A stretch of 64,000 nt of DNA from assembly GCF_041260155.1 (NCBI RefSeq), contig NC_091940.1:2762001-2826000 (forward strand). Direction: 5' to 3'. Shown piece after piece: positions 48,401-60,278 of the stretch (positions are counted from its first letter, which is position 1; the number at the start of each line of letters is the position of its first letter). The DNA is from Ptychodera flava. Its lineage: Eukaryota > Hemichordata > Enteropneusta > Ptychoderidae. Both the position numbers and the translations under genes were made by a program. The notes below the pieces were generated by a model. The model searched no databases and was not told the DNA's origin. It saw only the letters and a list, made by a program, of their open reading frames with translations.

Positions 48401-51400
48401 GGTTAGTAATGTCCTAAGTGTATTAGCTTTGAGATCAAAGTGAACTGTGTAAATTCACCAGTATTCATTGTATTTTTATTGAGTAATGTTCATACACTTG
48501 TGATATATTCTCTCCTGGTAAAGTGTGTGAAATATCTGTTTTTATTTTCAGACGAGTTGCCATACGCAAGGATACGTATTGCATTGTTGCCATATCACTG
48601 AATATTGACCAGAGGGTTCATCCAGTCATCTGGTCTCTCACAAATCTTCCATTTGATTGTTTCAAAGCCATTCCTGTGCCGAAACCAATAGGTGAGAAAA
48701 ACATTGTCTTTAACATGCTGCTTTATTTCAAAAACACTCCATGTGTTACTGGCTGTGAGTCAATAAAATTATGTTTACTTTTGCATATAATATGATCAGG
48801 GAAATGTTTGAACATTGAAATATTCTGTTGTAGAGATCAGAAAAGTGATGTCATCTTTTTTGAAATCAGGAGCTTAACATGCAAATGTTAACTCAACATT
48901 TGCTGTGTACTAGGTAGTCAGTGTTGACTCTAGCACATGGCATTGCAGTATTTCCACATTCCACAATATGCTGCAATGAAAATCTGATGAGTTAAAAGTG
49001 ACTTGTGTACAAATTACTGTGTCACAGCATAAGTTAGAGCATGGCCAATCAGTGTATCAGTGAGGGTGATACCTAAACCCCATAGGCTATTGTCTTTAGT
49101 CATCACAGCATGAGCTGTATAAGGAAAGTTCAACCTCTCAGGTTGAGAGAAAAGGTTGCCAATCTTGCCCGAGGTCTTGATGTATTGGAAAACCATGTTC
49201 AATTTGGTGGTTGATTCGGAATCACCAAACTTGCAAACAAGGAAGGGCCTTGAAAACATATGCCAATTCACCATTTTCACCAGTTGCCTGTTGTAGCGAT
49301 GGGGAGTGGAAACACAGCTTCTGTATTGAATGATGACCTATTCAAGTCATTTTATCATCTAGTAGTTGTACTTTTATAAGAAGACTAATTAACACTCAAC
49401 ATATGATCAGAATGTACACTTTCTTTTGAACTATTTCATGTCACCCTTTGAGGGCAGCAGTGTGTAGACAGTCTTCGTTGGAAATTCACTGTAACCTTTA
49501 TTATGTACAACTTTGTTTTCATTTCTGCCAGCTTAATCATAACTTTGAACTTTCCTGTTATCATGAAGATAAAATGAAGCATGGATTGTTATTTTCAAAT
49601 TCTCAGACATTAGTGATGTGTTGATGAAGCAAATGCAATGGGTAATCCTCCCCCGCCCAATTTTTGTAAAGGCCCACAAAATTTCAGTTCATGGGCCAAA
49701 ATGACCCCCCAACTCTCTGGTCAATTATTCAACATTGGGGTAGTGCTATTCAGGATCCTTATAGTATTAGTTACACTAATTTTGGTGTAGTGTTCACAAA
49801 TTTAAGTTTGTGATTTCATCATCCAATTAACTTAACTCCTGTGAGCAAGGAAGCAATTCTTATGATGCCCCAAATGTATTTGTTGAAATGCAGTGAATTT
49901 TATTAATTTGGAAAGCATTTCAGATTGGAAGAAATAATTATATCAGGACTGTTTTCTTTATGATAAGCGTCATAAGTCATTGAAATACTGATGCACTATT
50001 AATTGCTGTCTGGTTTATTTTCAGGTGGTGTTCTAGTCTTTGCTGTGAATTCATTGATTTATCTGAATCAAAGTGTTCCTCCGTTTGGAGTATCTTTGAA
50101 TGGTCTCACAGATGGCAGTACTCAGTTTCCACTCAGTAAGTGTGAATTCATTGATTTATCTGAATCAAAGTGTTCCCCCGTTTGGAGTATCTTTGAATGG
50201 TCTCACAGATGACAGTACTCAGTTTCCACTTAGTAAGTGTGAATTCATTGATTTATCTGAATTAAAGTGTTCCATCCTTGGGTGTGTCATTGAATGGTCT
50301 CACAGATGGCAGTACTCAGTTTCCACTCAGTAAGTGTGAATTCATTGATTTATCTGAATTAAAGTGTTCCATCCTTGGGTGTGTCATTGAATGGTCTCAC
50401 AGATGGCAGTACTCAGTTTCCACTTAGTATTAAAGTGCCTTACCTAAAGTGGCCTTGATATCAAAGTTACAGTACGTTTAGCTCGTATGCTGTGATGTTT
50501 CAGATATTCCTATGTAATTTCCAATCTGCACAAAACTACCAAGATACAAAGTTTTGAATATGTCTATTATATCCCTGGCTAAAACAGCTAACCAGGACTG
50601 CAAATTATGATTTTTCTTAGGAACAATTTTTACTTAATCTTCAATTCAACATCACCCCTGACAAGAAACAGAGCTGATATCAGCATTTCAACAATTTATG
50701 TTTCTCTTCATTGTAGAGATACATGAAGGAGTGAAGATATCTCTAGACTGTGCACAAGCTGCATTCGTCATGTATGATAGACTGGTAATATCACTCAAAG
50801 GTGGTGAAATGTAAGTCTTGCTACTCTTGATTGTAATAAACTTAAAGTAACTTTCAAGTATTTTCATAACCAAGGTTACAAACTTTTGACTTTACAAATC
50901 CTAAGGTATGTAGGAGAATATTTTTTCTGATGCTCAAGTTGACATGAATGGTTTTTACATTTAATATGTTTTCTCTGCATATTAATGAATGTAAAACTTG
51001 CAATGTAGTGTAGGTAACTGTTTTGTATCTCTGTGTAAAACCAAACCTTGATCTCACCAATGTCTGACAGTGAATAAACTCTTTTAAATGCTCTGCAGTC
51101 AATGAAATATCACTGCAATTAATAGTCAATAATAGAGTTGGTATCTTTCACTTCACTGTTTTTTTTTTTCACTTTTACAACACAGATTTAAGACTTACTT
51201 AAAGATTTCATATTGATGTAATTACTTTATCATCAGCTATGTCCTAACCATCATGATTTATTTATCATCAGCTATGTCCTAACCATGATGATTTATTTAT
51301 CATCAGCTATGTCCTAACCATGATGATTTATTTATCATCAGCTATGTCCTAACCATGATGATTTATTTATCATCAGCTATGTCCTTACCGTCATGACTGA

Positions 51401-54400
51401 TGGAATGAGGAGTGTTCGTGGTTTTCACTTTGACAAGGCAGCTGCCAGCGTCCTAACGTCCTGTGTAAGTATCCATTGCACAGTTTTCAATGATCAAACA
51501 TGAATAAATGAATGTATACTACACTTCCATGTGTCTCTGTTTAACATCCACTCTCTCTTTTGAAAACAATTGTCTTGTACCAAGGTTGGCAGTCAAAGTA
51601 TTAAAATATTAGTGAATTTAGTGTAAACAAAGTTATGGTAGGCAATGATAAACTTTGCATTGTTTCTGCTTTGTACTTTACAATCAGAATGATCTTATGA
51701 GAACTAGTAGAAGTAAGAATGAGCCACAGTAAAATTCTAAGCTATCATTCTTCCAAGATGCCAAATATTGTATGCTCTCACAGGATTGTGAGTTAAGAAT
51801 TAGGAGGAGAGGGTCAAATGCTTTCTGATGTCTTCTGGAATTCATAAATAGTAAATCATGATATTATTCTTAATCAGATTGTGACAATGGAAGATGGATA
51901 TTTGTTTCTTGGGTCAAGGCTTGGAAATTCACTCTTACTAAAATACACTGAAAAAGTACAAGATAGCGGTGAATTAGGTAAGTTTTCATCCTCTGTAAGT
52001 TTTCATGTTTTACAACAGCTATACTTCAGACAAAACTGAACCTGTACTGTATTCATACAGAAGCTATACACTTTAGCAATTTTGCGAATGAGTACTGTAA
52101 TAAAAAAACAAGATGTACATGTAATATTCAACCATGAACTCAGAAAATTCCAACAGCAGTAGAACCACTCTTTTATATAGACCACATCTCCTCATATTTT
52201 GTCTTTTCATGTCAGTGAAGTATGTGATATTTGTAACAGTAGGAAACGAAGTGTTGAGTTTCCCCTGAATTTTTTTTTGATGGTAGTTTTCACCTTGATT
52301 TATATTTACAGCTGCCATTGAACCAAAGAAAGATGAAGACAAGGAGAAAGCTGAGGTATTGTTAGAAATCAATCTGTGCATTTCTTACATAGCTTTTCAT
52401 CTATTTTTAATAACTTATTTAATGTGCAGGTTTCACAGACTTTTAGAACGGATATTAAAATAAAGATACTTATACAGGGGTTGAGTATTTGGGTCTGCCT
52501 GGAAAGCAGTCTGTAGCTGTGAAAATAGTTTGCATGTCTGTGTACTGTATCAGTGTAGATACACAAGTTATTTCACATCCATGTTTTCACACCTTAGCAC
52601 AACATGTACAGATTTGAAAACTTAATGGTTGCCTTCAGAATACTCATGAAAGAGAGCTAGCCTTGTAATCAATCCTTTTTACACTTTGTAAAATGACAAA
52701 ACCCATCATGATTCAGAGAACATTAATTACAGTAAAATACAAGGGTAATGGGATAAACATGAAAGCTGTGCTAATGCTATGAAGTCACCAAAATATTTCA
52801 TGTCTTTATTTCCATTTCAGGAAGAACCACCAAGTAAGAAAAGGAGAACTGATGATGCTAGTGATTGGATAGGTAAGATATCCTGTGCAATTTTCAGAGA
52901 TAGATGTAAAAACAAAACCAATGCTCCAGCTAATATTCAAAGAATTGTACAGATATCTGGAGGTTCTTTAATTCTTTAAAGTTGTGCTTTCACTCACGTC
53001 GTTACAGTATTGAACAAATGTAATGTTTAATTTCTGGCACATAGACATCAGGGTATAAAAAACTGTGGTATTTGCATATCAATGTAGTCATGTGAATCCA
53101 ATGGTTTTGTATTTGCAGCATCTGATGTAGCCCTACTGGCAGATGATTTAGATGAGTTAGAAGTGTATGGAAGTGAAACCATGACTGGAACCCAACTCTC
53201 TTCATATACCTTTGAGGTAAAATTGTATTCATATTGAATATGAAAACATGCATTAAATTTCATGTTAGTGTTTTCTATCCATAGCAATTCACTAACTGGC
53301 ATATGCATTTTTCAGAGTCACCTCCCGTTATAGAATTGCTGTCAAAATAGGAGGAAAACAAATTATACATGAAATGTAATACCATTTTCTCAACATGTGT
53401 TGGTATCATTGCTAAAGTTGTGTTGATTTTTAGTGTGTTTCTGATTCTTGTGTATAACTGTGTTTCCACGGCAGGTGTGTGACAGTATCATGAATATAGG
53501 TCCATGTGGCAAAGCTGTAATGGGTGAACCAGTGTTCCTATCAGAAGAAGTAAGTCAGTCCAGCAATTGAACCATTCTTGTCTTTAGAAATGTCATGGCG
53601 GTAATCTGCAGATCTTCAAAGGCTGGGTACAGTGATGAAGAAAGATCAGACACTAGTCATTCTTCTGACCGAAGATGTGGATGTTCAGAAGCAAACTGTT
53701 TTCTTTCAAACATTTTAAAGTTACGCCAATGGTATGGCTGTGTATTGCATCCCCCTAAGTTTACAGCTACATTAGAAAAGAGACATTAATTATTCATTTA
53801 AAATATTCATTTAAAACTAGTTAAATTATTGAAAGTTTTGTACATAGAAATCATCAATCTTTTCCATGCACATGCTGCAAGATGGTATTGCCTTTACCAC
53901 TTCTTGTTTTGTTTTGTCCAGTTTCAGAATAATGCAGATCCTGACGTTGAGTTGGTGTCATGTTCTGGATACGGCAAAAATGGAGCTTTGTCTGTTCTTC
54001 AGGTAATAACACCATTCACAGCACATGTCAATGAGAAAACTTTCATAACACAGTTGATTTATTCACACTGTGATCTTGAATATGTATTCTTCAGACACAA
54101 TATTGTGGTATCTGTGGCTGCCAACAGGAAGTGCTTTGAAAATTTTGTTTCTCAATCGAATTACACCTTCGACAACTTATGACCATTAATCAGGATAATA
54201 AAACTCAGTGAATTTTATTGCCTTTTTGATAAATGAAACACATCCATGGCCAGAAGTCGGGATTTTTTCATTTTAGACATTTTTACATTTTAGTAGTGCA
54301 TGTTTGACATGTTAGGTCAGAACTAACGTGACCATAAAAGCCAAACTTGCAAACCTATCGTGTATCGTGCAGACCCAACATATCCGCACCTATCGTTTCT

Positions 54401-57400
54401 AAAATGTCTAACGTGTATGTCAGGTCGGAACTAACGTGCCTAAAATGCCAAACGTGCAAACCTATCGTGTATCGTGCAGACCTAACGTTAAAGAACCTAT
54501 GTCTAACATGTATAGCATTTTAGGGCGTACAAATAAGTCCTATTCTAATTTCTATCATGCCAATTGTGCAAACCTATCGTGTATCGTGCACGCCCAACAT
54601 GTATGTACCTATTGTGTCTAAAGTGTCTAACGTGTATATCATGACTGTACGATTGACATATGGTACCATTCGACTTATCTGGACATACATGTACACTTTA
54701 GACATTTTAGACACGTTAGATCCGTACACGTTGGGTCAGCACGTTACACGATAAGTTTGCACGATTGGCATGATAGATTTTGACTCGTGGAGAACCTAAA
54801 ATGACATACACGTTAGACATTTTAGACACGTTAGATCCGTACACGTTAGGTATGCACGATACACGATAGGTTTGCATGATTGCCATGATAGCTCTTGACT
54901 CATTTTGAGACCCTCATTGGACATACACATTTGACATTTTACACACGTTAGCTCTGTCAACTTTAGGTCGGCACGTTATACGATGTGTCTCATGATTGCC
55001 ATGATACAATTCTACTTATCTTGAACCCTAAAATGACGTACACTTTTGACGTCAATAGACACAATGTCTAACGTGTATGTCATTTTAGGTTCTCAACATG
55101 AGTCAAAATCTAACATGCCAATCGTGCAATCCTATCATGTATCGTGGAAAACTAACGTGTAGGCCTACGGACCTAACGTGTCTAAAATGTCTAACGTGTA
55201 TATCATGTGTACATTCACTTAATCTGGAGACCCTAAAATGACATACACGTTAGACATTTTAGACACGTTAGTCGTACTCGTATAGGTATATGTCACGTAC
55301 ACGATAAGTTTGCACGATTGGCATGATAGATTTTGACTCGTGGACAACCTAAAATGACATACACGTTAGACATTTTAGACACGTTAGCTCCGTAAATCTT
55401 AGGTTGGCACCTTAAATGATATGTCTCAAGATTCACGTGATGGCCTACAAACAGGGTAAGGTCTAACTCTATCATACCAATCGTGCAAACCTATCTTGTA
55501 TTGTGCAAACCTAACATGTACGGACCTAAGTGTCTAAAATGTCAAACGTGCATGTCATTTTAGGTTCTCAACATGGGTCAAAATCTATCATGCCAATCGT
55601 GCAAACCTATCGTGTAACGTGCCGACCTAACGTGTACGGACCTAACGTGTCTAAAATGTCTAACGTGTATGTCATTTTAGGCTCACAACATGGGTCAAAA
55701 TCTATCATGCCAATCGTGCAAACTTATTGTGTAACGTTCCGACCTAACGTGTACGAACCTAACATGTCTAAAATGTCTAACGTGTATATCATGACTGTAC
55801 CATTCAACTTATCTGGAGACCCTAAAATGACATACACGTTAGACATTTAAACACGTTAGATCCGTACACGTTAGGTATGCACGATACAGGATAGGTTTGC
55901 ATGATTGCCATGATAGCTCTTGACTCATTTTGAGACCCTCATTGGACATACACATTTGACATTTTAGACACGTTAGCTCTGTCAACATTAGGTCGAACGT
56001 TATACGATATGTCTCATGATAGCCATGATACAATTCTACTTATCTTGAACCCTAAAATGACGTACACTTTTGACGTCTATAGACACAATGTCTAACGTGT
56101 ATGTCATTTTAGGTTGTCAACATGAGTCAAATGTAACATGCCAATCGTGCAAACCTATCATGTATCATGGAAACCTAACGTGTACAGACCTATCGTGTCT
56201 AAAATGTCTAACGTGTATGTCATTTTAGGTTTCCACATGAGTCAAAATTTATTATGCCAATTGTGCAAACCTATCGTGTATCGTGCACACCTAACGTGTA
56301 CGGACCTATCTTGTCTAAAATGTCTAACGTGTATGTCATTTTAGGTTGTCAACATGAGTCAAAATGTAACATGCCAATCGTGCAAACCTATCATGTATCA
56401 TGGAAACCTAACGTGTACGGACTTAACGTGTCTAAATGTCTAACGTGTATGTCATTTTAGGTTCTCAACATGAGTCAAAATCTCTTATGCCAATCGTGCA
56501 AACCTATCGTGTATCGTGCAAACCTAATGTGTACGGACCTAACGTGTATAAAATGTCTAACGTGTATGTCATTTTAGGTTTTCAACATATGACTCATTTC
56601 TATCATGCCAATCATGCAAACCTATCGTGTATCGTGTATCGTGCAAACCTAACGTGTACGGACCTAACGTGTTCTAAAATGTCTAACGTGTATGTCATTT
56701 TAGGCTCACAACATGGGTCAAAATCTATCATGCCAATCGTGCAAACTTATTGTGTAACGTTCGGACCTAACGTGTACGAACCTAACATGTCTAAAATGTC
56801 TAACGTGTATATCATGACTGTACCATTCAACTTATCTGGAGACCCTAAAATGACATACACGTTAGACATTTAAACACGTTAGATCCGTACACGTTAGGTA
56901 TGCACGATACAGGATAGGTTTGCATGATTGCCATGATAGCTCTTGACTCATTTTGAGACCCTCATTGGACATACACATTTGACATTTTAGACACGTTAGC
57001 TCTGTCAACATTAGGTCGGAACGTTATACGATATGTCTCATGATAGCCATGATACAATTCTACTTATCTTGAACCCTAAAATGACGTACACTTTTGACGT
57101 CTATAGACACAATGTCTAACGTGTATGTCATTTTAGGTTGTCAACATGAGTCAAAATGTAACATGCCAATCGTGCAAACCTATCATGTATCATGGAAACC
57201 TAACGTGTACAGACCTATCGTGTCTAAAATGTCTAACGTGTATGTCATTTTAGGTTCTCCACATGAGTCAAAATTTATTATGCCAATTGTGCAAACCTAT
57301 CGTGTATCGTGCACACCTAACGTGTACGGACCTATCGTGTCTAAAATGTCTAACGTGTATGTCATTTTAGGTTGTCAACATGAGTCAAAATGTAACATGC

Positions 57401-60145
57401 CAATCGTGCAAACCTATCATGTATCATGGAAACCTAACGTGTACGGACCTAACGTGTCTAAAATGTCTAACGTGTATGTCATTTTAGGTTCTCAACATGA
57501 GTCAAAATCTCTTATGCCAATCGTGCAAACCTATCGTGTATCGTGCAAACCTAATGTGTACGGACCTAACGTGTATAAAATGTCTAACGTGTATGTCATT
57601 TTAGGTTTTCAACATATGACTCAATTTCTATCATGCCAATCATGCAAACCTATCGTGTATCGTGTATCGTGCAAACCTAACGTGTACGGACCTAACGTGT
57701 CTAAAATGTCTAACGTGTATGTCATTTTAGGTTCTCCACATGAGTCAAAATTTATTATGCCAATCATGCGAACCTATCGTGTATCGTGCACACCTAACAT
57801 GTACGGACCTAACGTTTCTAAAATGTCGAACGTGTATGTCATTTTAGGTTCTCCACATGAGTCAAAATGTATTATGCCAATTGTGCAAACCTATCGTGTA
57901 TCGTGCAAACCTAACGTGTACGGACCTAACGTGTCTAAAATGTCTAACGTGTATGTCATTTTAGGTTCTCAACATGAGTCAAAATCTATTATGCCAATTG
58001 TGCAAACCTATGGTGTATCGTGCACACCTAACGTGTACGGACCTAAAGTGTCTAATATGTCTAACATGCATACTTTTACAGTGTTTAGTCATGCACGTTT
58101 GTCCTACACGTTTGGGTTCTATAATGTACAATGGCATACAATTGCCCATAGGACGATAGCTTCAACGATGTGAAACGTGCATTTTTACCAACTACTGGCC
58201 ATAGCTCATGAAACAAGAAATTATCACAATCTGACTTCTGTTCAGAAATATTTTTTTCATACAATTTCTGACAAGAACCACTTGTTCTTCATGTTTTTCA
58301 ATAATCTTTATATTTATATTGTGTCACCTATGTCACCTGTATTGTTATTAAAGATATGATATGCCATTGATTAGTTGACAGATTAGTTTATAGCTTTTGC
58401 ATGTCAGAATGAATTCAGTCAATGTATACTTGTTCATTCCACAGAGAAGCATTAGACCCCAGGTAGTAACTACCTTTGAGCTCCCAGGGTGCATTGATAT
58501 GTGGACAGTAATAGGACCACCAGAAAAGAAAGACAGTGAGGTGAGTTGGGAAGGCAAGTAGAGCAGGTCAGGTTTGTGATTTTGATGTTTGAACAGTTGT
58601 CCATTTTGTAATCATTTTCAAGAAGACATTCATTTTATTGTTGGATATAATACTCTGTGATTTCCATGACAGGCAACTGAGTCTGAAGATACAACAGAGG
58701 AACAAGGCAAACATGAACAGCTTAATAACAGCCATGCTTTCCTGATTCTGAGCAGAGAAGACTCCAGCATGGTATGCATTGCTAATCATTTGGCAAAGAG
58801 ACAAAGTGATTGATGTGTCAAGGATATTCACAAAATATCAGCAGGACTTGAAAAAAAGAATTGAAAGAGTAAAATTATTCTTCAAAAACAAACTTTGAAT
58901 GGAATGACAGTGCTTGGTGTTCCTGTATTGAAGTGAAGCTAACCAAAGATCTATTCACATCCCAGATCAAACTATAAGATATTCATGCCAGCTAGTAATA
59001 TATTCACAAAATGCAGCCCTGTGTAGGCAAGGGCTCATTGAGTGATATATTAGACAAACTGCTGGCAAGTCCAATATGTCATTCACTGAGTCCCTGAGTC
59101 TATACAGGACTGCATGTTATGTACTAGTATAACACTGTCATTGAATTCCTCCATTAATCACCTATGTTACATCATTTAGGGTTTTTGGGAGAGGGATTTG
59201 AAGGCATGCAACAAGACATGAATTAAACATGCAATGACAGAGATCAAACATACTTATTTTGCCTTGCTGTATTGGAACTGCGTGTACTGAGCAAATATAG
59301 AAAGTTATTGAATGCTAGAACCTCATAGGTCATGGCAATAGTTTATGTCCAAGTACATTGTACAGCAAGGATGTTGTCAAAGGCAATACCAAAGAATACA
59401 ATCCCAGTATTTTGTGTACAGCCTTAATATTATACACCTTTAAGGTCAAATTTTACAAGAAAAGTCACAAAGTGTGGTGTTTTCAGAATGCCCTGTTGTA
59501 CACTTTATAACATGATTGCTGCAGAGCAGGAACATTTTCAGCGCATGAGCTGAATGTAGAGAATGAAAATTCAACATTTGCAGTAGAGTGCATGTGAAGA
59601 AATTGTAGTTCAACAGGATTATTTCATGTAAATTCAAAGTTTTTAGATTGGCCATCACTGGATGTGTGACTTAGTGATGGTTAGATGTCTAGTTTATGAA
59701 AAAAATAGTGAATCTTCTCTTGCTTACTGAGTGTTTACATAAAATTCCCGTGAGGTCAAAGGTCAAATAGCATCTAATAACACCCAAAGTTATTGGACTC
59801 TGCGTCCTTTTGCACTGAAACTTACTGTACGATGAAACTCCATAGGTTACAGACGTAGGTGTCAAATAACATAGAATACATCCATACACGCTAAATCATG
59901 TGCATTGCAGTTTAAATAAGTTGTGTTTCAAATGGTTTTCCTCAGAAATTTCTGATGTTATATCATAAGCATTCTCTTTCTCATCATATTTGATTTATAT
60001 TAGATCCTACAAACAGGGCAAGAGATAATGGAGTTGGATCACAGTGGGTTTAGTACACAGGGTCCAACTGTGTTTGCTGGTAACATTGGTAACAATGCAT
60101 ACATACTGCAAGTCTCACCCATGGGAGTTAGACTCTTAGAAGGAG
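39404..60145 (+). CDS. CPSF1: Cleavage and polyadenylation specificity factor subunit 1 (CPSF160), N-terminal 635 residues
   Basis: Nuclear scaffold of the complex that recognises AAUAAA in pre-mRNA; in animals it holds WDR33 and CPSF30. Nineteen coding exons: 39404-39547, 43379-43403, 43975-44108, 44635-44715, 46353-46507, 47449-47595, 48552-48691, 50025-50135, 50717-50810, 51377-51464, 51878-51977, 52312-52355, 52821-52872, 53119-53216, 53475-53549, 53922-54002, 58445-58540, 58673-58771, 60004-60145. All have GT-AG borders and join in frame. Recognisable blocks are [13 protein letters not shown] (residue 1), [20 protein letters not shown] (about 99), [16 protein letters not shown] (about 184), [36 protein letters not shown] (about 280), [17 protein letters not shown] (about 383), a basic PSKKRR (about 425, nuclear-signal-like) and VFAGNIGNN. 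These form the first beta-propeller (MMS1_N type) and the start of the second. The gene continues beyond the window; family length is about 1,440 residues. The start is the ATG after the acceptor at 39,364. Confidence 0.97.
40040..40330. other. GC-rich island in CPSF1 intron 1 with an NRF1-like site
   Basis: A CpG-dense patch in AT-rich intron sequence. It contains TGCGCATGCGCT near 40,057, a full match to the palindromic NRF1 consensus, and an ATG in good context (AAAAGATGGCAACG) near 40,204. The frame from that ATG stops after 22 codons. Another frame continues as a Glu/Asp-rich stretch ([16 protein letters not shown]) to about 40,395. It could be a cryptic promoter or the decayed 5' end of an inserted gene or transposon. 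No identity is assigned. Confidence 0.4.
41464..41490. repeat. Near-perfect 27-bp palindrome
   Basis: GATCATGGAGGTA, one base, then its exact complement. Related CATGGAGGTA phrases occur at about 41,243 and elsewhere in the window (25,632; 33,804), so it may be two head-to-head repeat ends. Confidence 0.7.
42452..43337. repeat. 39-bp minisatellite in CPSF1 intron 1 (about 23 copies)
   Basis: The unit includes GGAGTGGAAGAGACTGTCTA and TGATCAGACTGTAGACAGT, 39 bp in total, tandem and nearly identical. Common variants have GACAC for GAGAC, and two units carry short deletions (near 42,572 and 42,700). Because 39 is a multiple of 3, long open frames run on both strands; they are not genes. The array ends 41 bp before the 25-nt microexon of CPSF1. 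Confidence 0.98.
43379..43403 (+). CDS. CPSF1: CPSF1 exon 2, a 25-nt microexon
   Basis: Bounded by TTCTTTCAACAG and GTAAAAAG, it encodes TSTKPSEK plus one base. It restores the frame between exon 1 (ending phase 0) and exon 3 (starting with two bases). The vertebrate protein has a Lys/Ser/Thr-rich segment of similar position, which supports the call. It lies in a surface loop region of low conservation. Confidence 0.88.
44825..45722. mobile_element. Probable DNA-transposon remnant in CPSF1 intron 4
   Basis: The ends AAACACAGGCCATTAA (44,825) and the inverse of AAACACAGGGGATTAA (ending 45,722) form 16-bp imperfect inverted repeats. Phrases such as GTGTGGACGC recur near both ends. The body carries a broken Myb/SANT-like DNA-binding frame (45,092-45,376), the type of second protein that accompanies PIF/Harbinger transposases. 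No target duplication is clear, so ends and class are tentative. Confidence 0.6.
45092..45376 (+). pseudogene. Myb/SANT-like DNA-binding domain, broken
   Basis: From the ATG at 45,092, a 76-residue frame contains [16 protein letters not shown], a central helix region ([20 protein letters not shown]) and a [13 protein letters not shown] third helix, the pattern of the Myb/SANT-like (trihelix) domain. A TAA follows at 45,320-45,322. The same frame then continues with [12 protein letters not shown], which in intact relatives follows directly, so the TAA is a disabling point mutation. The frame ends for good near 45,376. It is likely transposon cargo (Harbinger-type) and not part of CPSF1. Confidence 0.75.
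46508..47448 (+). other. CPSF1 intron 5
   Basis: AT-rich intron without a recognised repeat or nested gene. Confidence 0.7.
47596..48551 (+). other. CPSF1 intron 6 with a decoy acceptor
   Basis: A good acceptor-like sequence (TTATCATTTCAG, ending 47,691) is followed by a 93-codon open stretch. That stretch does not match CPSF1, whereas exon 7 at 48,552 does. It is treated as intron. Confidence 0.7.
48692..50024 (+). other. CPSF1 intron 7
   Basis: Intron of 1,333 bp with no recognised repeat, RNA gene or nested coding sequence. Confidence 0.7.
50043..50430. repeat. 97-bp tandem repeat multiplying the exon 8 donor of CPSF1 (4 copies)
   Basis: The 97-bp unit starts at TGTGAATTCATTGATTTATC and ends at CTCAGTAAG, so it spans 93 bp of coding exon plus the first bases of the intron. 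Copy 1 is the real exon end (donor at 50,136). Copies 2-4 follow head to tail with donor positions at 50,233, 50,330 and 50,427. The first three read GTAAGT and the last has decayed to GTATTA. Copies 3 and 4 share private changes, showing stepwise amplification. Confidence 0.95.
51237..51376. repeat. 35-bp tandem repeat multiplying the exon 10 acceptor of CPSF1
   Basis: Four head-to-tail 35-bp units, each made of an exon-start copy (CTATGTCCTAACC) and an acceptor copy (TTATTTATCATCAG), precede the true exon 10 start at 51,377. With the ancestral acceptor there are five AGs, ending at 51,236, 51,271, 51,306, 51,341 and 51,376. Confidence 0.95.
54293..58090. repeat. 117-bp satellite-like array in both orientations, CPSF1 intron 16
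   Basis: Units of 117 bp contain CTAACGTGTATGTCATTTTAGG, GAGTCAAAATCTATCATGCC, CGTGCAAACCTATCGTGTAT and CGTGTACGGACCTAACGTG-type phrases. Blocks alternate in strand: approximately plus to 54,655, minus to 55,065, plus to 55,225, minus to 55,445, plus to 55,815, minus to 56,065, plus to 56,835, minus to 57,085, plus to 58,090. The segment from about 55,680 is repeated from about 56,702 (offset about 1,022-1,024 bp), a higher-order duplication. Because 117 is divisible by 3, long repetitive open frames occur; they are not genes. Confidence 0.95.
58772..60003 (+). other. CPSF1 intron 18
   Basis: Intron of 1,232 bp with no recognised repeat or nested gene. Confidence 0.7.
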
Positions 60146-60278
60146 GTAAGTCATATTCACAAGGATGTTTGTTTAATCTCGAGTTAAATAATACAGTTAG
60201 TCCTGACAATTCTTTTATCTGAATAATACAGTGTCATAAGTCTTGTCAGTTTAATTGTACTAAATGAATGCCCTGTCA

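Noticed and set aside
57094..58173. 359-codon open frame with 39-residue repeats
   Set aside because: Produced by the 117-bp array in CPSF1 intron 16. The same array gives similar frames on the other strand, and no start, signal or splice evidence supports a gene.
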